Below are positions 8,645-17,096 of a DNA stretch of 53,168 nt, piece after piece; the first letter of the stretch is position 1; each line of letters opens with the position of its first letter. This DNA is from Lysobacterales bacterium (GTDB lineage: Bacteria; Pseudomonadota; Gammaproteobacteria; Xanthomonadales; Marinicellaceae). The notes under the pieces are model-generated. The model had not been told where the DNA came from and made no database searches. It was given only the letters and a program-made list of their open reading frames with translations. The position numbers were made by a program, and so were the translations under genes. The stretch covers positions 1 through 53,168 of the forward strand of contig JALSLV010000061.1 in assembly GCA_026988115.1 (NCBI GenBank). The letters are read 5' to 3'.

Positions 8645-9271
8645 ATGCATCAAAAACAATTAACAGAACTGCTGGTTAACGGATTAGAACAACTTAAATT
8701 AGACAGCTCTAAAGCTCGCCAGCTTATCGACTATATTTTGCTCTTAGAAAAGTGGAACAAAACCTACAATATTACCGCTATTCGTGACCTCAAGCAGATG
8801 GTTATTTTACACCTGATTGACAGTGCGTCAGTTTACCGCTATTTAAAGGGAAACTCAATCATTGATGTCGGAACAGGTGGTGGAATACCTGGAATCATCT
8901 TTGCTATTCTTAATCCTGAACTAAAAATAACTTTATTGGATAGCAGTCAAAAGAAAACCCGATTTTTACGTTTTGCGCAAAGACAGCTAAAAATAGCTAA
9001 TGTGACAGTTGTTTGCCAAAGAGTTGAAAAATTTCAAGCCAACAAACCCTTTGATGTGGTAATATCACGAGCCTTCACCGAAGTCGGAAATTTTTTAAAA
9101 TTATCGGGTCACTTGTGCGCACACTCAGGGCAAATGTTAGCCATGAAAGGTCCTCGGATAGAATCTGAAAAAAAAGCACAAGAACTGGGTTTTGAATTGG
9201 AGCAAGATATTGATGTGAAGGTGCCTTTTTTAGAGGCACAAAGACGATTATTGGTATTTAATAAATTATGA
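8645..9271 (+). CDS. rsmG: 16S rRNA (guanine-N7)-methyltransferase RsmG
   Basis: The 208-residue enzyme methylates G527 of 16S rRNA using SAM. Visible family motifs are LEKWNKTYNITAIRD near residues 33-47, the SAM site IIDVGTGGGIPGI near 75-87, and the SRAFTEVG segment. The length is normal for RsmG. Its stop overlaps the parA start (ATGA), and the order rsmG-parA-parB is the conserved chromosomal arrangement near the replication origin in many bacteria. Confidence 0.96.
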   Translation: MHQKQLTELLVNGLEQLKLDSSKARQLIDYILLLEKWNKTYNITAIRDLKQMVILHLIDSASVYRYLKGNSIIDVGTGGGIPGIIFAILNPELKITLLDSSQKKTRFLRFAQRQLKIANVTVVCQRVEKFQANKPFDVVISRAFTEVGNFLKLSGHLCAHSGQMLAMKGPRIESEKKAQELGFELEQDIDVKVPFLEAQRRLLVFNKL

Positions 9272-10041
9272 GTAAAAAGACAAAAATATTGGCTATTGCC
9301 AACCAAAAAGGTGGCGTGGGAAAAACAACGACCAGTGTAAATTTGGCAGCGGGTTTAGCCCAACTAAATAAGTCAGTCTTGCTTATTGATTTAGATCCAC
9401 AGGGCAATGCCACCATGGGTTGTGGCATTAATTCACGCGAAGTGCAACCCAACGCCTGCGATATGTTGTTGCAAGAAGACAACATTAACAACCTCATTTT
9501 ACGTGCTGAATCTGCTCAGATGGATGTTATTGGTTCAAACACCGATTTAACCGCTGCAGAATTAGAGTTGATGGCACAAAACACACCAGAAACGGTTCTA
9601 AAAAAACAACTTGGACGCTTAGATAAGCATTACGACTATATTATTATTGATTGCCCTCCTTCTCTCAACATCTTAACCATTAATGCATTGGTAGCAGCAG
9701 ATGGAATTATTATTCCTATGCAGTGTGAATATTATGCACTGGAGGGTTTGGCATCCTTGTTGGATACCATTCAACGCGTGCAATCTAACGCCAACCCAGA
9801 TTTGGAAATCGAAGGCATTATCCGCACCATGTTTGATGGCCGCAATAACTTAGCCAATGATGTTTCTGCTCAACTATTAGAACATTTCGGTGACAAGGTT
9901 TATATCACGGTTATTCCCCGCAATGTTCGTGTAGCAGAAGCACCATCGCATGGAATGAGTGTTATTGAGTACGATAAATCATCCCGTGGAGCGATTGCCT
10001 ATACTGGTTTTGCGGGCGAAGTAATTAGAGGAAACAGCTAA
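9268..10041 (+). CDS. parA: chromosome partitioning ATPase ParA (Soj)
   Basis: The 257-residue protein is a Walker-type ParA ATPase. It has the deviant Walker A motif KGGVGKTTTSVNLA at about residues 14-27, LLIDLDPQGNAT as the A' motif, and IIIDCPPSLNIL as Walker B. With ParB and parS it segregates the replicated origin region. It overlaps rsmG by four bases and its last stop base is the first base of the parB start. Length is standard for chromosomal ParA. Confidence 0.96.
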   Translation: MSKKTKILAIANQKGGVGKTTTSVNLAAGLAQLNKSVLLIDLDPQGNATMGCGINSREVQPNACDMLLQEDNINNLILRAESAQMDVIGSNTDLTAAELELMAQNTPETVLKKQLGRLDKHYDYIIIDCPPSLNILTINALVAADGIIIPMQCEYYALEGLASLLDTIQRVQSNANPDLEIEGIIRTMFDGRNNLANDVSAQLLEHFGDKVYITVIPRNVRVAEAPSHGMSVIEYDKSSRGAIAYTGFAGEVIRGNS

Positions 10042-10901
10042 TGGCAACAAAAAAAAGAGGTTTAGGACGTGGACTTGATGCACTTTTAGGTGCAAAACCT
10101 AAAGACGTCGGCAATCAAAGGGGTTCTGATAAACAACTAACTGAATTGGATGTTGATTTAATTCAACCAGGAAAATACCAGCCACGCACCAAGATGGATA
10201 TGATGAAGTTGCGTGAATTAGCTGACTCGATTAAAGCCCAAGGGATGGTGCAACCTGTTATTGTGCGTAGTATTGGTAAAAACAAATACGAAATCATAGC
10301 CGGAGAACGTCGCTGGCGTGCGGCACAAATTGCAGAACTGGGCAAAATTCCTGTGGTTGTTCGCAACGTTGATGACCGACAAACCATCGCCATGGCGTTG
10401 ATTGAAAATATTCAACGCGAAGACTTAAACCCTTTGGAAGAAGCCGTTGCCCTGCAACGCCTGATAAAAGAGTTTGAACTCACACACCAAGAAGCAGCAA
10501 ATGCCGTAGGGCGTTCACGCGTAGCCGTGAGTAATCTATTACGTCTTTTAGAGTTACACAAAGAGGTTAAAAAACTAGTTGATGATGGCAAGCTTGAAAT
10601 GGGTCATGCTCGTGCCTTATTAGCATTAGAAAAAAACCAACAATTAAAAGCAGCACATGAAATCATCGCCAAAGCGATGAGTGTTCGCGTAACAGAAAAA
10701 TTTATTAAATCTTTTGGTAAAGAAAAACTTGAGTTACCAGAAAAGAAAGTCGATAGAGATATTCTAAGACTTGAACAAGAATTAACAGAGAAACTGTGTT
10801 CAAATGTGGAAATCAAACACAGTAAAAAAGGCAAAGGAAAATTAATTATCAATTACCATTCTGTCGATGAGTTAGATGGGATTTTAGCACGCATTAAATA
10901 A
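10041..10901 (+). CDS. parB: chromosome partitioning protein ParB (Spo0J)
   Basis: The 286-residue protein has all ParB parts in order: the N-terminal KKRGLGRGLDALLG box that contacts ParA, the CTP-binding domain with AGERRWRAA and ENIQREDLNPLEEA, a helix-turn-helix near 150-185 (LTHQEAANAVGRSRVAVSNL), and a C-terminal dimerisation domain. It binds parS and spreads as a CTP-dependent clamp. Start overlaps the parA stop (TAATG). I found no perfect parS within this window. Confidence 0.96.
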   Translation: MATKKRGLGRGLDALLGAKPKDVGNQRGSDKQLTELDVDLIQPGKYQPRTKMDMMKLRELADSIKAQGMVQPVIVRSIGKNKYEIIAGERRWRAAQIAELGKIPVVVRNVDDRQTIAMALIENIQREDLNPLEEAVALQRLIKEFELTHQEAANAVGRSRVAVSNLLRLLELHKEVKKLVDDGKLEMGHARALLALEKNQQLKAAHEIIAKAMSVRVTEKFIKSFGKEKLELPEKKVDRDILRLEQELTEKLCSNVEIKHSKKGKGKLIINYHSVDELDGILARIK

Positions 10902-10953
10902 GCCAGAGCTTAAGAGCTCAAAACAAACAAATTCACACACAATACATAAGATT

Positions 10954-12708
10954 ATGTCAAATACAACATTACAATCCTTAGAAAACTGGGTTAAAGAAGT
11001 GGCGCAATTAACAGCGCCTGAGAAAATCGTTTGGTGCACAGGTTCTGAATCTGAAAAGAAAGAACTGGATGATTTATTATTATCAACCGGTGATTACATT
11101 AAATTAAATGAAAAAACGCACCCAAATTGTTTTTTGCATTTATCCGATCCGCAAGATGTGGCACGTGTTGAACACCTGACATTTATCTGCACAGAGGATA
11201 AAGAAGACGCAGGACCAAATAACAACTGGATGAATCCACAAAAAGCCCATGCCAAAATAGATGAACTCTTTGAAGGCTGTATGCAAGGTCGAACCATGTA
11301 TGTTATTCCTTATTGCATGGGCCCAATAGATTCTCCTATTTCACGTTGTGGCGTTGAAATAACAGACAGTGCTTATGTGGTACAAAATATGCGTTTAATG
11401 ACTCGTATGGGAACACCAGCATTAAGCCGTATTGAAAATGAAGGACATTTTGTTAAAGGCTTGCACTCAACAGGCGAACTTGATCCAGAACGCCGTTACA
11501 TTATGCACTTTCCAGAAGAGTTGAGCATTAAATCTTATGGTTCTGGTTATGGAGGCAACGCCTTATTAGGTAAAAAGTGCCATGCTTTGCGCATTGGCTC
11601 TTACCAAGCAAAAACCGAAGGTTGGTTAGCTGAACATATGTTGATTTTAGGCTTGGAAAATCCGCAAGGCGAAACCCATTATATTGCTGCAGCCTTTCCT
11701 TCGGCTTGCGGCAAAACAAACTTAGCCATGCTGATACCACCAGAAGGTTACGTTAAGGATGGGTGGAAAATTACCACAATCGGAGATGATATTTGTTGGA
11801 TGCGTCCAGGAGAAGACGGCAGGCTTTGGGCAATTAATCCCGAGGCAGGTTTTTTTGGCGTCGCACCAGGTACAGCAAAAGACACCAATCCAAATGCATT
11901 GGCAATGTTATTTGAGGACACAATATTTACCAATGTTGGTTTGACCCAAGATAATCAGCCATGGTGGGAAGGCCTGGATGATAGAGTTCCTGTTCAAGAC
12001 TGGAAAGGCAACCCGTATAATCCTGAAAATGGACCAGCGGCTCATCCAAACTCTCGTTTTACTGTGGCATCAAAGCGTTGTCCAAGTTATTCGCCTAAAG
12101 CCGAAGATGCTAAAGGGGTTCCGATTTCGGCCATTGTCTTTGGTGGACGTCGTGAAACATTAGTTCCATTAGTGACACAAGCACGTAATTGGGCGCATGG
12201 TGTTTTGATGGGCGCAACCGTAGCATCGGAAACAACGGCTGCAGCAACAGGAGCTGTTGGCGTTGTGCGTCACGATCCAATGGCAATGAAACCATTTTGT
12301 GGTTATCATTTTGCTGATTATTGGTCTCATTGGTTATCGTTTGATAAAGAAGAAGCCCATTTACCCGAGGTATTTACTGTTAACTGGTTTAGAAAAGACG
12401 AAGACGGTAAATTTATGTGGCCTGGTTTTGGCGATAATATGCGAGTGCTTGAATGGATAGTTAAACGCGTGACAGGAAAAGTTGATGCTCAATCATCCGC
12501 CTTAGGCGATATGCCAAAAGTTGAAGACTTTAATTTGGACGGATTAGATGGCTTTAACCGTGAGGACTTATCCCGCTTACTGGCTGTCAATGCATCGGGG
12601 TGGGTAGATGAAATCAAGAACACGACGGAATATTTACAAAGTTTTGGCACACGTGTACCTGAAGCGTTATATGAAGAACTTAAGGTAACTCAAGCTAAAC
12701 TAAGCTAA
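10954..12708 (+). CDS. pckG: phosphoenolpyruvate carboxykinase (GTP)
   Basis: The 584-residue enzyme converts oxaloacetate and GTP to phosphoenolpyruvate, the entry to gluconeogenesis. It belongs to the GTP class, as shown by the P-loop FPSACGKTNLAML near residues 247-259, with the reactive cysteine, and by DDICWMRPGEDGRLWAINPE, GFFGVAPGT and FGGRRETLVPL. ATP-type enzymes of enteric bacteria lack this layout. Length is about normal. It starts 52 bases after parB on the same strand and may be cotranscribed. A GTP-dependent form is one hint for a Xanthomonadales-like lineage. Confidence 0.96.
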   Translation: MSNTTLQSLENWVKEVAQLTAPEKIVWCTGSESEKKELDDLLLSTGDYIKLNEKTHPNCFLHLSDPQDVARVEHLTFICTEDKEDAGPNNNWMNPQKAHAKIDELFEGCMQGRTMYVIPYCMGPIDSPISRCGVEITDSAYVVQNMRLMTRMGTPALSRIENEGHFVKGLHSTGELDPERRYIMHFPEELSIKSYGSGYGGNALLGKKCHALRIGSYQAKTEGWLAEHMLILGLENPQGETHYIAAAFPSACGKTNLAMLIPPEGYVKDGWKITTIGDDICWMRPGEDGRLWAINPEAGFFGVAPGTAKDTNPNALAMLFEDTIFTNVGLTQDNQPWWEGLDDRVPVQDWKGNPYNPENGPAAHPNSRFTVASKRCPSYSPKAEDAKGVPISAIVFGGRRETLVPLVTQARNWAHGVLMGATVASETTAAATGAVGVVRHDPMAMKPFCGYHFADYWSHWLSFDKEEAHLPEVFTVNWFRKDEDGKFMWPGFGDNMRVLEWIVKRVTGKVDAQSSALGDMPKVEDFNLDGLDGFNREDLSRLLAVNASGWVDEIKNTTEYLQSFGTRVPEALYEELKVTQAKLS

Positions 12709-12754
12709 ATTTATACAAAAAACTAAGGTTTTAGTTGTTTGAACTCATAAAAGA

Positions 12755-12785
12755 GCCATTTTTTAACAAAAAAATAGAAAATGGC
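12755..12785 (+). terminator. weak hairpin after pckG
   Basis: GCCATTTT at 12755-12762 can pair with AAAATGGC at 12778-12785, followed by an A/T-rich stretch without a clean T-run. It sits 47 bases after the pckG stop. Confidence 0.3.
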
Positions 12786-12873
12786 ACTAAAATTGTTTTC
12801 ATCACCCTTTTATTAGTTTATGCTAATATGCATAATTGTGGGAAATAAAATAAACTTAGACAGGGGATTTTGT

Positions 12874-13167
12874 ATGGATATAGCTAATTATATTTTTATC
12901 ATTGCAGCAGCATTAATGGCTTACTGTTTGTTTTTAGTGCTTAAACTTAAGTCTCAATTTTCAGGTGGGTTGGTTGGTAAGTACTGGAAATATTTGACGG
13001 TACTGGTCATAATTTTCACCTTAGGGTATTTTGCTTTGCCCTTTTTTAACCAATTACCCGAACATATTTTGCGTTTGACCGTGGCTGGTGTTTTTGTCTT
13101 TGGTGCTTTGTATGTACTCATCACGATCAAGCTTATCAAAAGTATTATCGAAGCCTTTTCTGATTAG
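12874..13167 (+). CDS. small three-helix membrane protein, unknown
   Basis: The 97-residue product has three hydrophobic segments (about residues 5-24, 40-58 and 66-88). I start it at ATG 12874 because AGGGG lies at good distance and the protein then begins directly with a membrane helix; an upstream in-frame ATG at 12820 adds 18 residues without a ribosome site. It lies two bases from the next gene and is surely cotranscribed with it. No family recognised. Confidence 0.6.
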   Translation: MDIANYIFIIAAALMAYCLFLVLKLKSQFSGGLVGKYWKYLTVLVIIFTLGYFALPFFNQLPEHILRLTVAGVFVFGALYVLITIKLIKSIIEAFSD

Positions 13168-13169
13168 CC

Positions 13170-13634
13170 ATGAGTGAAGTTTACCGCAGAACGGCGAAAG
13201 GAGATGAAGAAATTGAAAAAAGAACTTACAAGCTTGATCATTTTCATCGCTTTGTTCTGATTATGATAAATGGCAAAAAGAATGCTGCAACAATCATATC
13301 AAACTCATCAGAACAATGGCATGCAGACGAATGCCTAAGAGACCTAGAACAACAAGGCTTTATTGTTAATATTGCCGATAGTCCAAACTCCATGCCTAGC
13401 TCTAAAACGGGTGATATACAGCAAAATTTAATTGCCACTATTCAAAAACATTTGCCTAATAACAACACTAAAGTTATAAATAGAATTCTTAATGCAGATA
13501 ACACTCATAAAAAATTATCAGATGCAATAGACAGTGCTTGTATTTTTATCAAACTCACTATTTCAGAAGACACTGCAAAAAAGCTTAAAATCGAGCTGCA
13601 TCAAATTTTAGACCTTAAAGAAGACAGAACATAG
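13170..13634 (+). CDS. hypothetical cytosolic protein, winged-helix-like N-terminus
   Basis: The 154-residue protein opens with VYRRTAKGDEEIEKRTYKL, followed by a segment resembling short proteobacterial regulators of unknown function that share a 'Y..TAKG..EI..R...L' start and an 'LI..G......I' helix. The C-terminal half (about 75-150) looks helical and has no recognised domain. It is paired with the membrane protein just upstream (2-bp gap), so the two may act together. I assign no function. Confidence 0.55.
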   Translation: MSEVYRRTAKGDEEIEKRTYKLDHFHRFVLIMINGKKNAATIISNSSEQWHADECLRDLEQQGFIVNIADSPNSMPSSKTGDIQQNLIATIQKHLPNNNTKVINRILNADNTHKKLSDAIDSACIFIKLTISEDTAKKLKIELHQILDLKEDRT

Positions 13635-13699
13635 CGCAACTCGTGCAACTGGTTGTTCAATACTCTGGGGATAAATTCATTATCAAAAACAAAAAATCA

Positions 13700-13729
13700 T
13701 TGCTTAAATTACATAAGCAGTGCTATATT
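13700..13729 (+). promoter_or_regulatory. promoter with extended -10 for the YeeE/YedE pair
   Basis: TTGCTT (13700-13705) is separated by 18 bases from TATATT (13724-13729), which is preceded by TGC, an extended -10. The first transporter gene starts at 13857 with a good GGAG ribosome site. Identified by eye in the 222-bp gap; nothing else is evident there. Confidence 0.45.
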
Positions 13730-13856
13730 AGTTAATGGTAATTTAGCAAAGCCTTAAGAAGCAACTGAAAAAGAGTGCCTATCAGTCTGTTTCTAAGCTA
13801 AATTTTAATAACACACATAAAGAGCAGAGTAATGCGCTTAAAAGAGGAGATAGAAT

Positions 13857-14429
13857 ATGAATAATTCATGGGGATGGCTCAAAAGTGGATTAATACTGGG
13901 GACAGTATTTCTACTAGCAGTCGCTTTAGTTAAACCAATCGGTGTCTCAACACAATACGTCATAGCAGATTGTTTTATTTTTTGTAAACTCAATCCAGAC
14001 TTGGCAAAAGAAACAATAGATGCTGAGGGAAATAAAACTTATTCAAGTAGCAATGCCTACTTAAATAAGAGTAATGGTAAATACGCAAAAAACAGTTTAA
14101 ACATCTCAAATTATGGGTTTGTTTTTGTTATTGCTATGTTTTTAGGCGGTTTTGTTGCTTCCAAACTTGGTGGTCCAAAAGTTGAAAAGGAGGAAGCATG
14201 GATACCGCATGTTTGGCGAGAAAACCTCGGCTCATCCTGGACCAAACGCATGGTAGGTGCATTTGCCTCGGGTTTCTTTATTCTTGTTGGTTCACGATTG
14301 GCAGGAGGGTGTACTTCTGGTCATATGATGAGTGGCATGATGCAGACATCCTTAAGCGGCTATCTTTTTGCAGCCGGTGTTTTTGCCATTGCCGTTCCTG
14401 TTGCCATTATTGTATTTAAGAAGAAGTAG
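13857..14429 (+). CDS. YeeE/YedE-family membrane protein, half 1
   Basis: The 190-residue membrane protein belongs to the YeeE/YedE (sulfur transport) family. Visible are several hydrophobic helices and the conserved motif GSRLAGGCTSGHMMSGMMQT, whose cysteine lines the substrate path in related thiosulfate transporters such as TsuA. Between helices 1 and 2 there is an unusually long hydrophilic loop (about residues 35-75) with two cysteines. It is followed nine bases later by a second family member, so the complete transporter is probably a two-gene product, as in PmpA/PmpB. Likely substrate: a reduced sulfur species. Confidence 0.85.
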   Translation: MNNSWGWLKSGLILGTVFLLAVALVKPIGVSTQYVIADCFIFCKLNPDLAKETIDAEGNKTYSSSNAYLNKSNGKYAKNSLNISNYGFVFVIAMFLGGFVASKLGGPKVEKEEAWIPHVWRENLGSSWTKRMVGAFASGFFILVGSRLAGGCTSGHMMSGMMQTSLSGYLFAAGVFAIAVPVAIIVFKKK

Positions 14430-14438
14430 GAGAATAAA

Positions 14439-15017
14439 ATGAATTATACTAATATTATTTTAGCACTTGTTGTTGGCGGTTTATTTGGTGCAGTCTTACA
14501 TAAAGTACAAGCCACAAACCCTAATAAAATTGTGGGATTTTTACGATTAACAGATTTACATTTGGCAAAAGTAATCTTATTTGCCATTGGTTTTTCAAGT
14601 TTGTTACTATTTATACTCATGGCAGTCAACGTAATACCTACTTCACATATCCATGTTAAGTCAGCCTATGTTGGTGTTATCGTTGGAGGAGCCATATTTG
14701 GTATTGGTTTTGGTTTGGGTGGCTATTGCCCTGGAACAACCATTGCCGCTCTTGGTTCTGGACGAAAAGATTCATTGTTTATGATACTAGGAGGCTTAGT
14801 TGGTGCTTGGTTCTATGTTTTGATTTACGGTTGGTTGCAAGAAAATATGGATTTTCTCTATGCTAAAATTGCAGGTGGTAAAGTTTCACTAGCCGTGACA
14901 GGTAACGAATCAGTTCCTGCATTAATTGATGGCGTTAATGGCGCAGTAGTTGCTGGAATTATAGCCATACTCTTTATGGCTGGTGCGTACATGCTCCCAA
15001 ACAAATTAAGAAATTAA
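14439..15017 (+). CDS. YeeE/YedE-family membrane protein, half 2
   Basis: The 192-residue partner of the preceding gene has five to six hydrophobic helices and the second family signature FGLGGYCPGTTIAALGSG with its conserved cysteine. The two halves correspond to the N- and C-terminal halves of a fused YeeE/YedE transporter. A strong terminator follows at 15039. Sulfur-compound uptake or export is inferred from the family. Confidence 0.85.
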   Translation: MNYTNIILALVVGGLFGAVLHKVQATNPNKIVGFLRLTDLHLAKVILFAIGFSSLLLFILMAVNVIPTSHIHVKSAYVGVIVGGAIFGIGFGLGGYCPGTTIAALGSGRKDSLFMILGGLVGAWFYVLIYGWLQENMDFLYAKIAGGKVSLAVTGNESVPALIDGVNGAVVAGIIAILFMAGAYMLPNKLRN

Positions 15018-15038
15018 AAAGAAGCTTTCATTGAGTTC

Positions 15039-15075
15039 AAAAAACCCTGAAAATATAAATTTCAGGGTTTTTTTA
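15039..15075. terminator. bidirectional terminator inside a convergent gene end
   Basis: AAAACCCTGAAAT pairs with ATTTCAGGGTTTT across a short loop, flanked by A- and T-runs, so it works in both directions. It ends the YeeE/YedE pair. The last codons and stop of the minus-strand gene at 15062 lie inside the stem, so both transcripts share it. Confidence 0.85.
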
Positions 15076-16099
15076 TGAGTTTAAGCATGTCCTCTAACCA
15101 CATGCGAGGATAAAAGAAATAAACCCACTTTCTTGTTTTAAGGCGGTATCGTGATTGCACGTAATGCGTGTTTTGAAATACGTATTCAGATAAATAGAGG
15201 GTTTTAGCTTTAATGCCTTTCAGTTTTTTTAACCGATGATAGAAATCAACGCCTTTTGTATTTCGGCTTTGCAGATAATTATTTTTCAATATAAAGGGTT
15301 GTCCTTTAAGGCTTTTAGAGTTTATTAAGTCCCCAAAGACAAATTGCATTTTTTTAAGCGTACCACCAACCAAATGATAGAGGTGAAAATGATTTGCCGA
15401 TATTAAGCAGCTTTCTTGTTCTTTAACTGTGAAACTTTTCCAAAGCAAAGCCAAGTCATAAAGCCAGATATGCTTTCTGTCTTCTGGGCGGTGGGCTTGG
15501 TAATGAAAACAAGCATAGATAAATGCGTGAATCGAGTCCAATGTTTGAAACGAAAAATGGCTTGTTTTAATTGGCTTGCTGGCAGTATAAATTTTTTCAA
15601 ATTGAAAATACGGGTGAATTTCCGTGCGGTTACTTATTTGCCAGTGAATATCAAAGATTGTTTGGATATTTTTTTCATCAAAAAAACTGTTTTGATAACT
15701 TATAAAGCGACCTTGACGAGAAGCTACGGCTTTATAACCTTGATGGATTAACAGCTTTTCAACGTTTTTATAGTCCTTTTTATCAACAAATATATCAATG
15801 TCACTGTAGGGACGCACGGGTTGTTGTTGATAAAGTGTGTGGCTGTAAGCAAAACCTTTGAAGATAATAAATTTAATCTTATGTTGGTTCAATAATCCAC
15901 ACAATTTTTGGGCTTTTAAAAGCCAATTTTTGTACTTGGCATGTTCGAGAAGAGTGGCTTTTTGTAGCTTTGTAGAAGGAGTTAATTTTGAGACTATGGG
16001 GGCAAGCCCATGGTTAATGATTTGGGAGGTCTGGGTAAATTTGGATAATTGATTATCATTGGCTATAAGTTCTGATAATAAAAAATGCTCTTTAAACAT
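15062..16099 (-). CDS. nucleotidyltransferase-like protein (NTP_transf_5 type)
   Basis: The roughly 345-residue protein carries [15 protein letters not shown] followed by [11 protein letters not shown], the signature of the uncharacterised nucleotidyltransferase family (PF14907) often found in polysaccharide gene clusters. The DxD aspartates are intact (SDIDIF). I use ATG 16099, which overlaps the upstream epimerase gene by eight bases; a TTG at 16123 is the in-frame alternative. The family's chemistry is not established, but its location after two UDP-sugar enzymes suggests a role in glycan assembly. The terminator stem overlaps its final codons. Confidence 0.75.
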   Translation of the reverse strand: MFKEHFLLSELIANDNQLSKFTQTSQIINHGLAPIVSKLTPSTKLQKATLLEHAKYKNWLLKAQKLCGLLNQHKIKFIIFKGFAYSHTLYQQQPVRPYSDIDIFVDKKDYKNVEKLLIHQGYKAVASRQGRFISYQNSFFDEKNIQTIFDIHWQISNRTEIHPYFQFEKIYTASKPIKTSHFSFQTLDSIHAFIYACFHYQAHRPEDRKHIWLYDLALLWKSFTVKEQESCLISANHFHLYHLVGGTLKKMQFVFGDLINSKSLKGQPFILKNNYLQSRNTKGVDFYHRLKKLKGIKAKTLYLSEYVFQNTHYVQSRYRLKTRKWVYFFYPRMWLEDMLKLIKKP

Positions 16100-17096
16100 C
16101 GTAATAATGGCGATACCATGCAATAAATTTGTCTATACCACTTTGTATTGGTGTGTTGGGTTTAAATCCTACGTCTTTAATAAGTTTATCAACATCTGCC
16201 TGCGTATCAGGTACATCACCTGGTTGTAAAGGCAGTAATTCCATTTGCGCTTTTATGCCTAAGGCATTTTCAATAGCATGGATATAATCCATCAGCTTTA
16301 CTGGATTATCGTTACCTATATTGTAAACATGATAAGGCGCCGATGACTCTGCAGGACTGGCGTGTGAAAAATCATAGTCAGGATTTGATACCGGTGGTTT
16401 ATCTAAAACACGAATAATACCCTCAACAATATCATCAATATAAGTAAAGTCTCGCGTGTGGTTGCCATAATTAAATACCTTTATGGGCTTGTTTGCTAAA
16501 ATATTTTTGGTAAATAAAAACAAAGCCATATCCGGTCGCCCCCATGGGCCATAAACCGTAAAAAACCGCAAACCCGTTGTTGGTAAATCATAAAGATGAG
16601 AATAACTATGCGCCATAAGCTCGTTTGATTTTTTGGTGGCAGCATACAAAGAAAGCGGATGATCTACAGAATCTTCAACGCTAAAAGGCAAGTGTTTGTT
16701 CGCACCATACACAGAACTGGATGAAGCATAAACCAAATGCTTAACTTTATTGTGCCGACAAGCTTCAAGAATACTTAAAAAACCAGTTAAGTTACTGTTA
16801 AGGTATGACCAAGGGTTTTCGATGGAATAACGAACTCCTGCTTGAGCGGCAAGGTTAACCACTCGATTAATATTGTGACTAATAAAAATACCATTTACGG
16901 CTTCTTTATCGACAATATCCGTTTTATAGTAAGTGAAATTTGCATGAGAGAGCTTCTCTAAGCGTGCGTGTTTTAAACCCACATCGTAATAATCATTAAG
17001 GTTATCTATACCAATAACGGTGTTACCGCGCTCTAATAAATACTCACAAACATGGGAACCAATAAAACCTGCCGCACCTGTTACTAATACCGTCAT
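16092..17096 (-). CDS. UDP-glucuronate 4-epimerase-like NAD-dependent epimerase
   Basis: The 334-residue extended SDR has the NAD site [17 protein letters not shown] at the N-terminus, the catalytic Y-x-x-x-K in [11 protein letters not shown], and [15 protein letters not shown], which is characteristic of UDP-glucuronate/galacturonate 4-epimerases (CapI/LspL group). It would interconvert UDP-GlcA and UDP-GalA, or the N-acetyl forms. The start abuts the stop of the upstream dehydrogenase with no spacer, so the two are translationally linked and probably act in sequence. Confidence 0.88.
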   Translation of the reverse strand: MTVLVTGAAGFIGSHVCEYLLERGNTVIGIDNLNDYYDVGLKHARLEKLSHANFTYYKTDIVDKEAVNGIFISHNINRVVNLAAQAGVRYSIENPWSYLNSNLTGFLSILEACRHNKVKHLVYASSSSVYGANKHLPFSVEDSVDHPLSLYAATKKSNELMAHSYSHLYDLPTTGLRFFTVYGPWGRPDMALFLFTKNILANKPIKVFNYGNHTRDFTYIDDIVEGIIRVLDKPPVSNPDYDFSHASPAESSAPYHVYNIGNDNPVKLMDYIHAIENALGIKAQMELLPLQPGDVPDTQADVDKLIKDVGFKPNTPIQSGIDKFIAWYRHYYDV

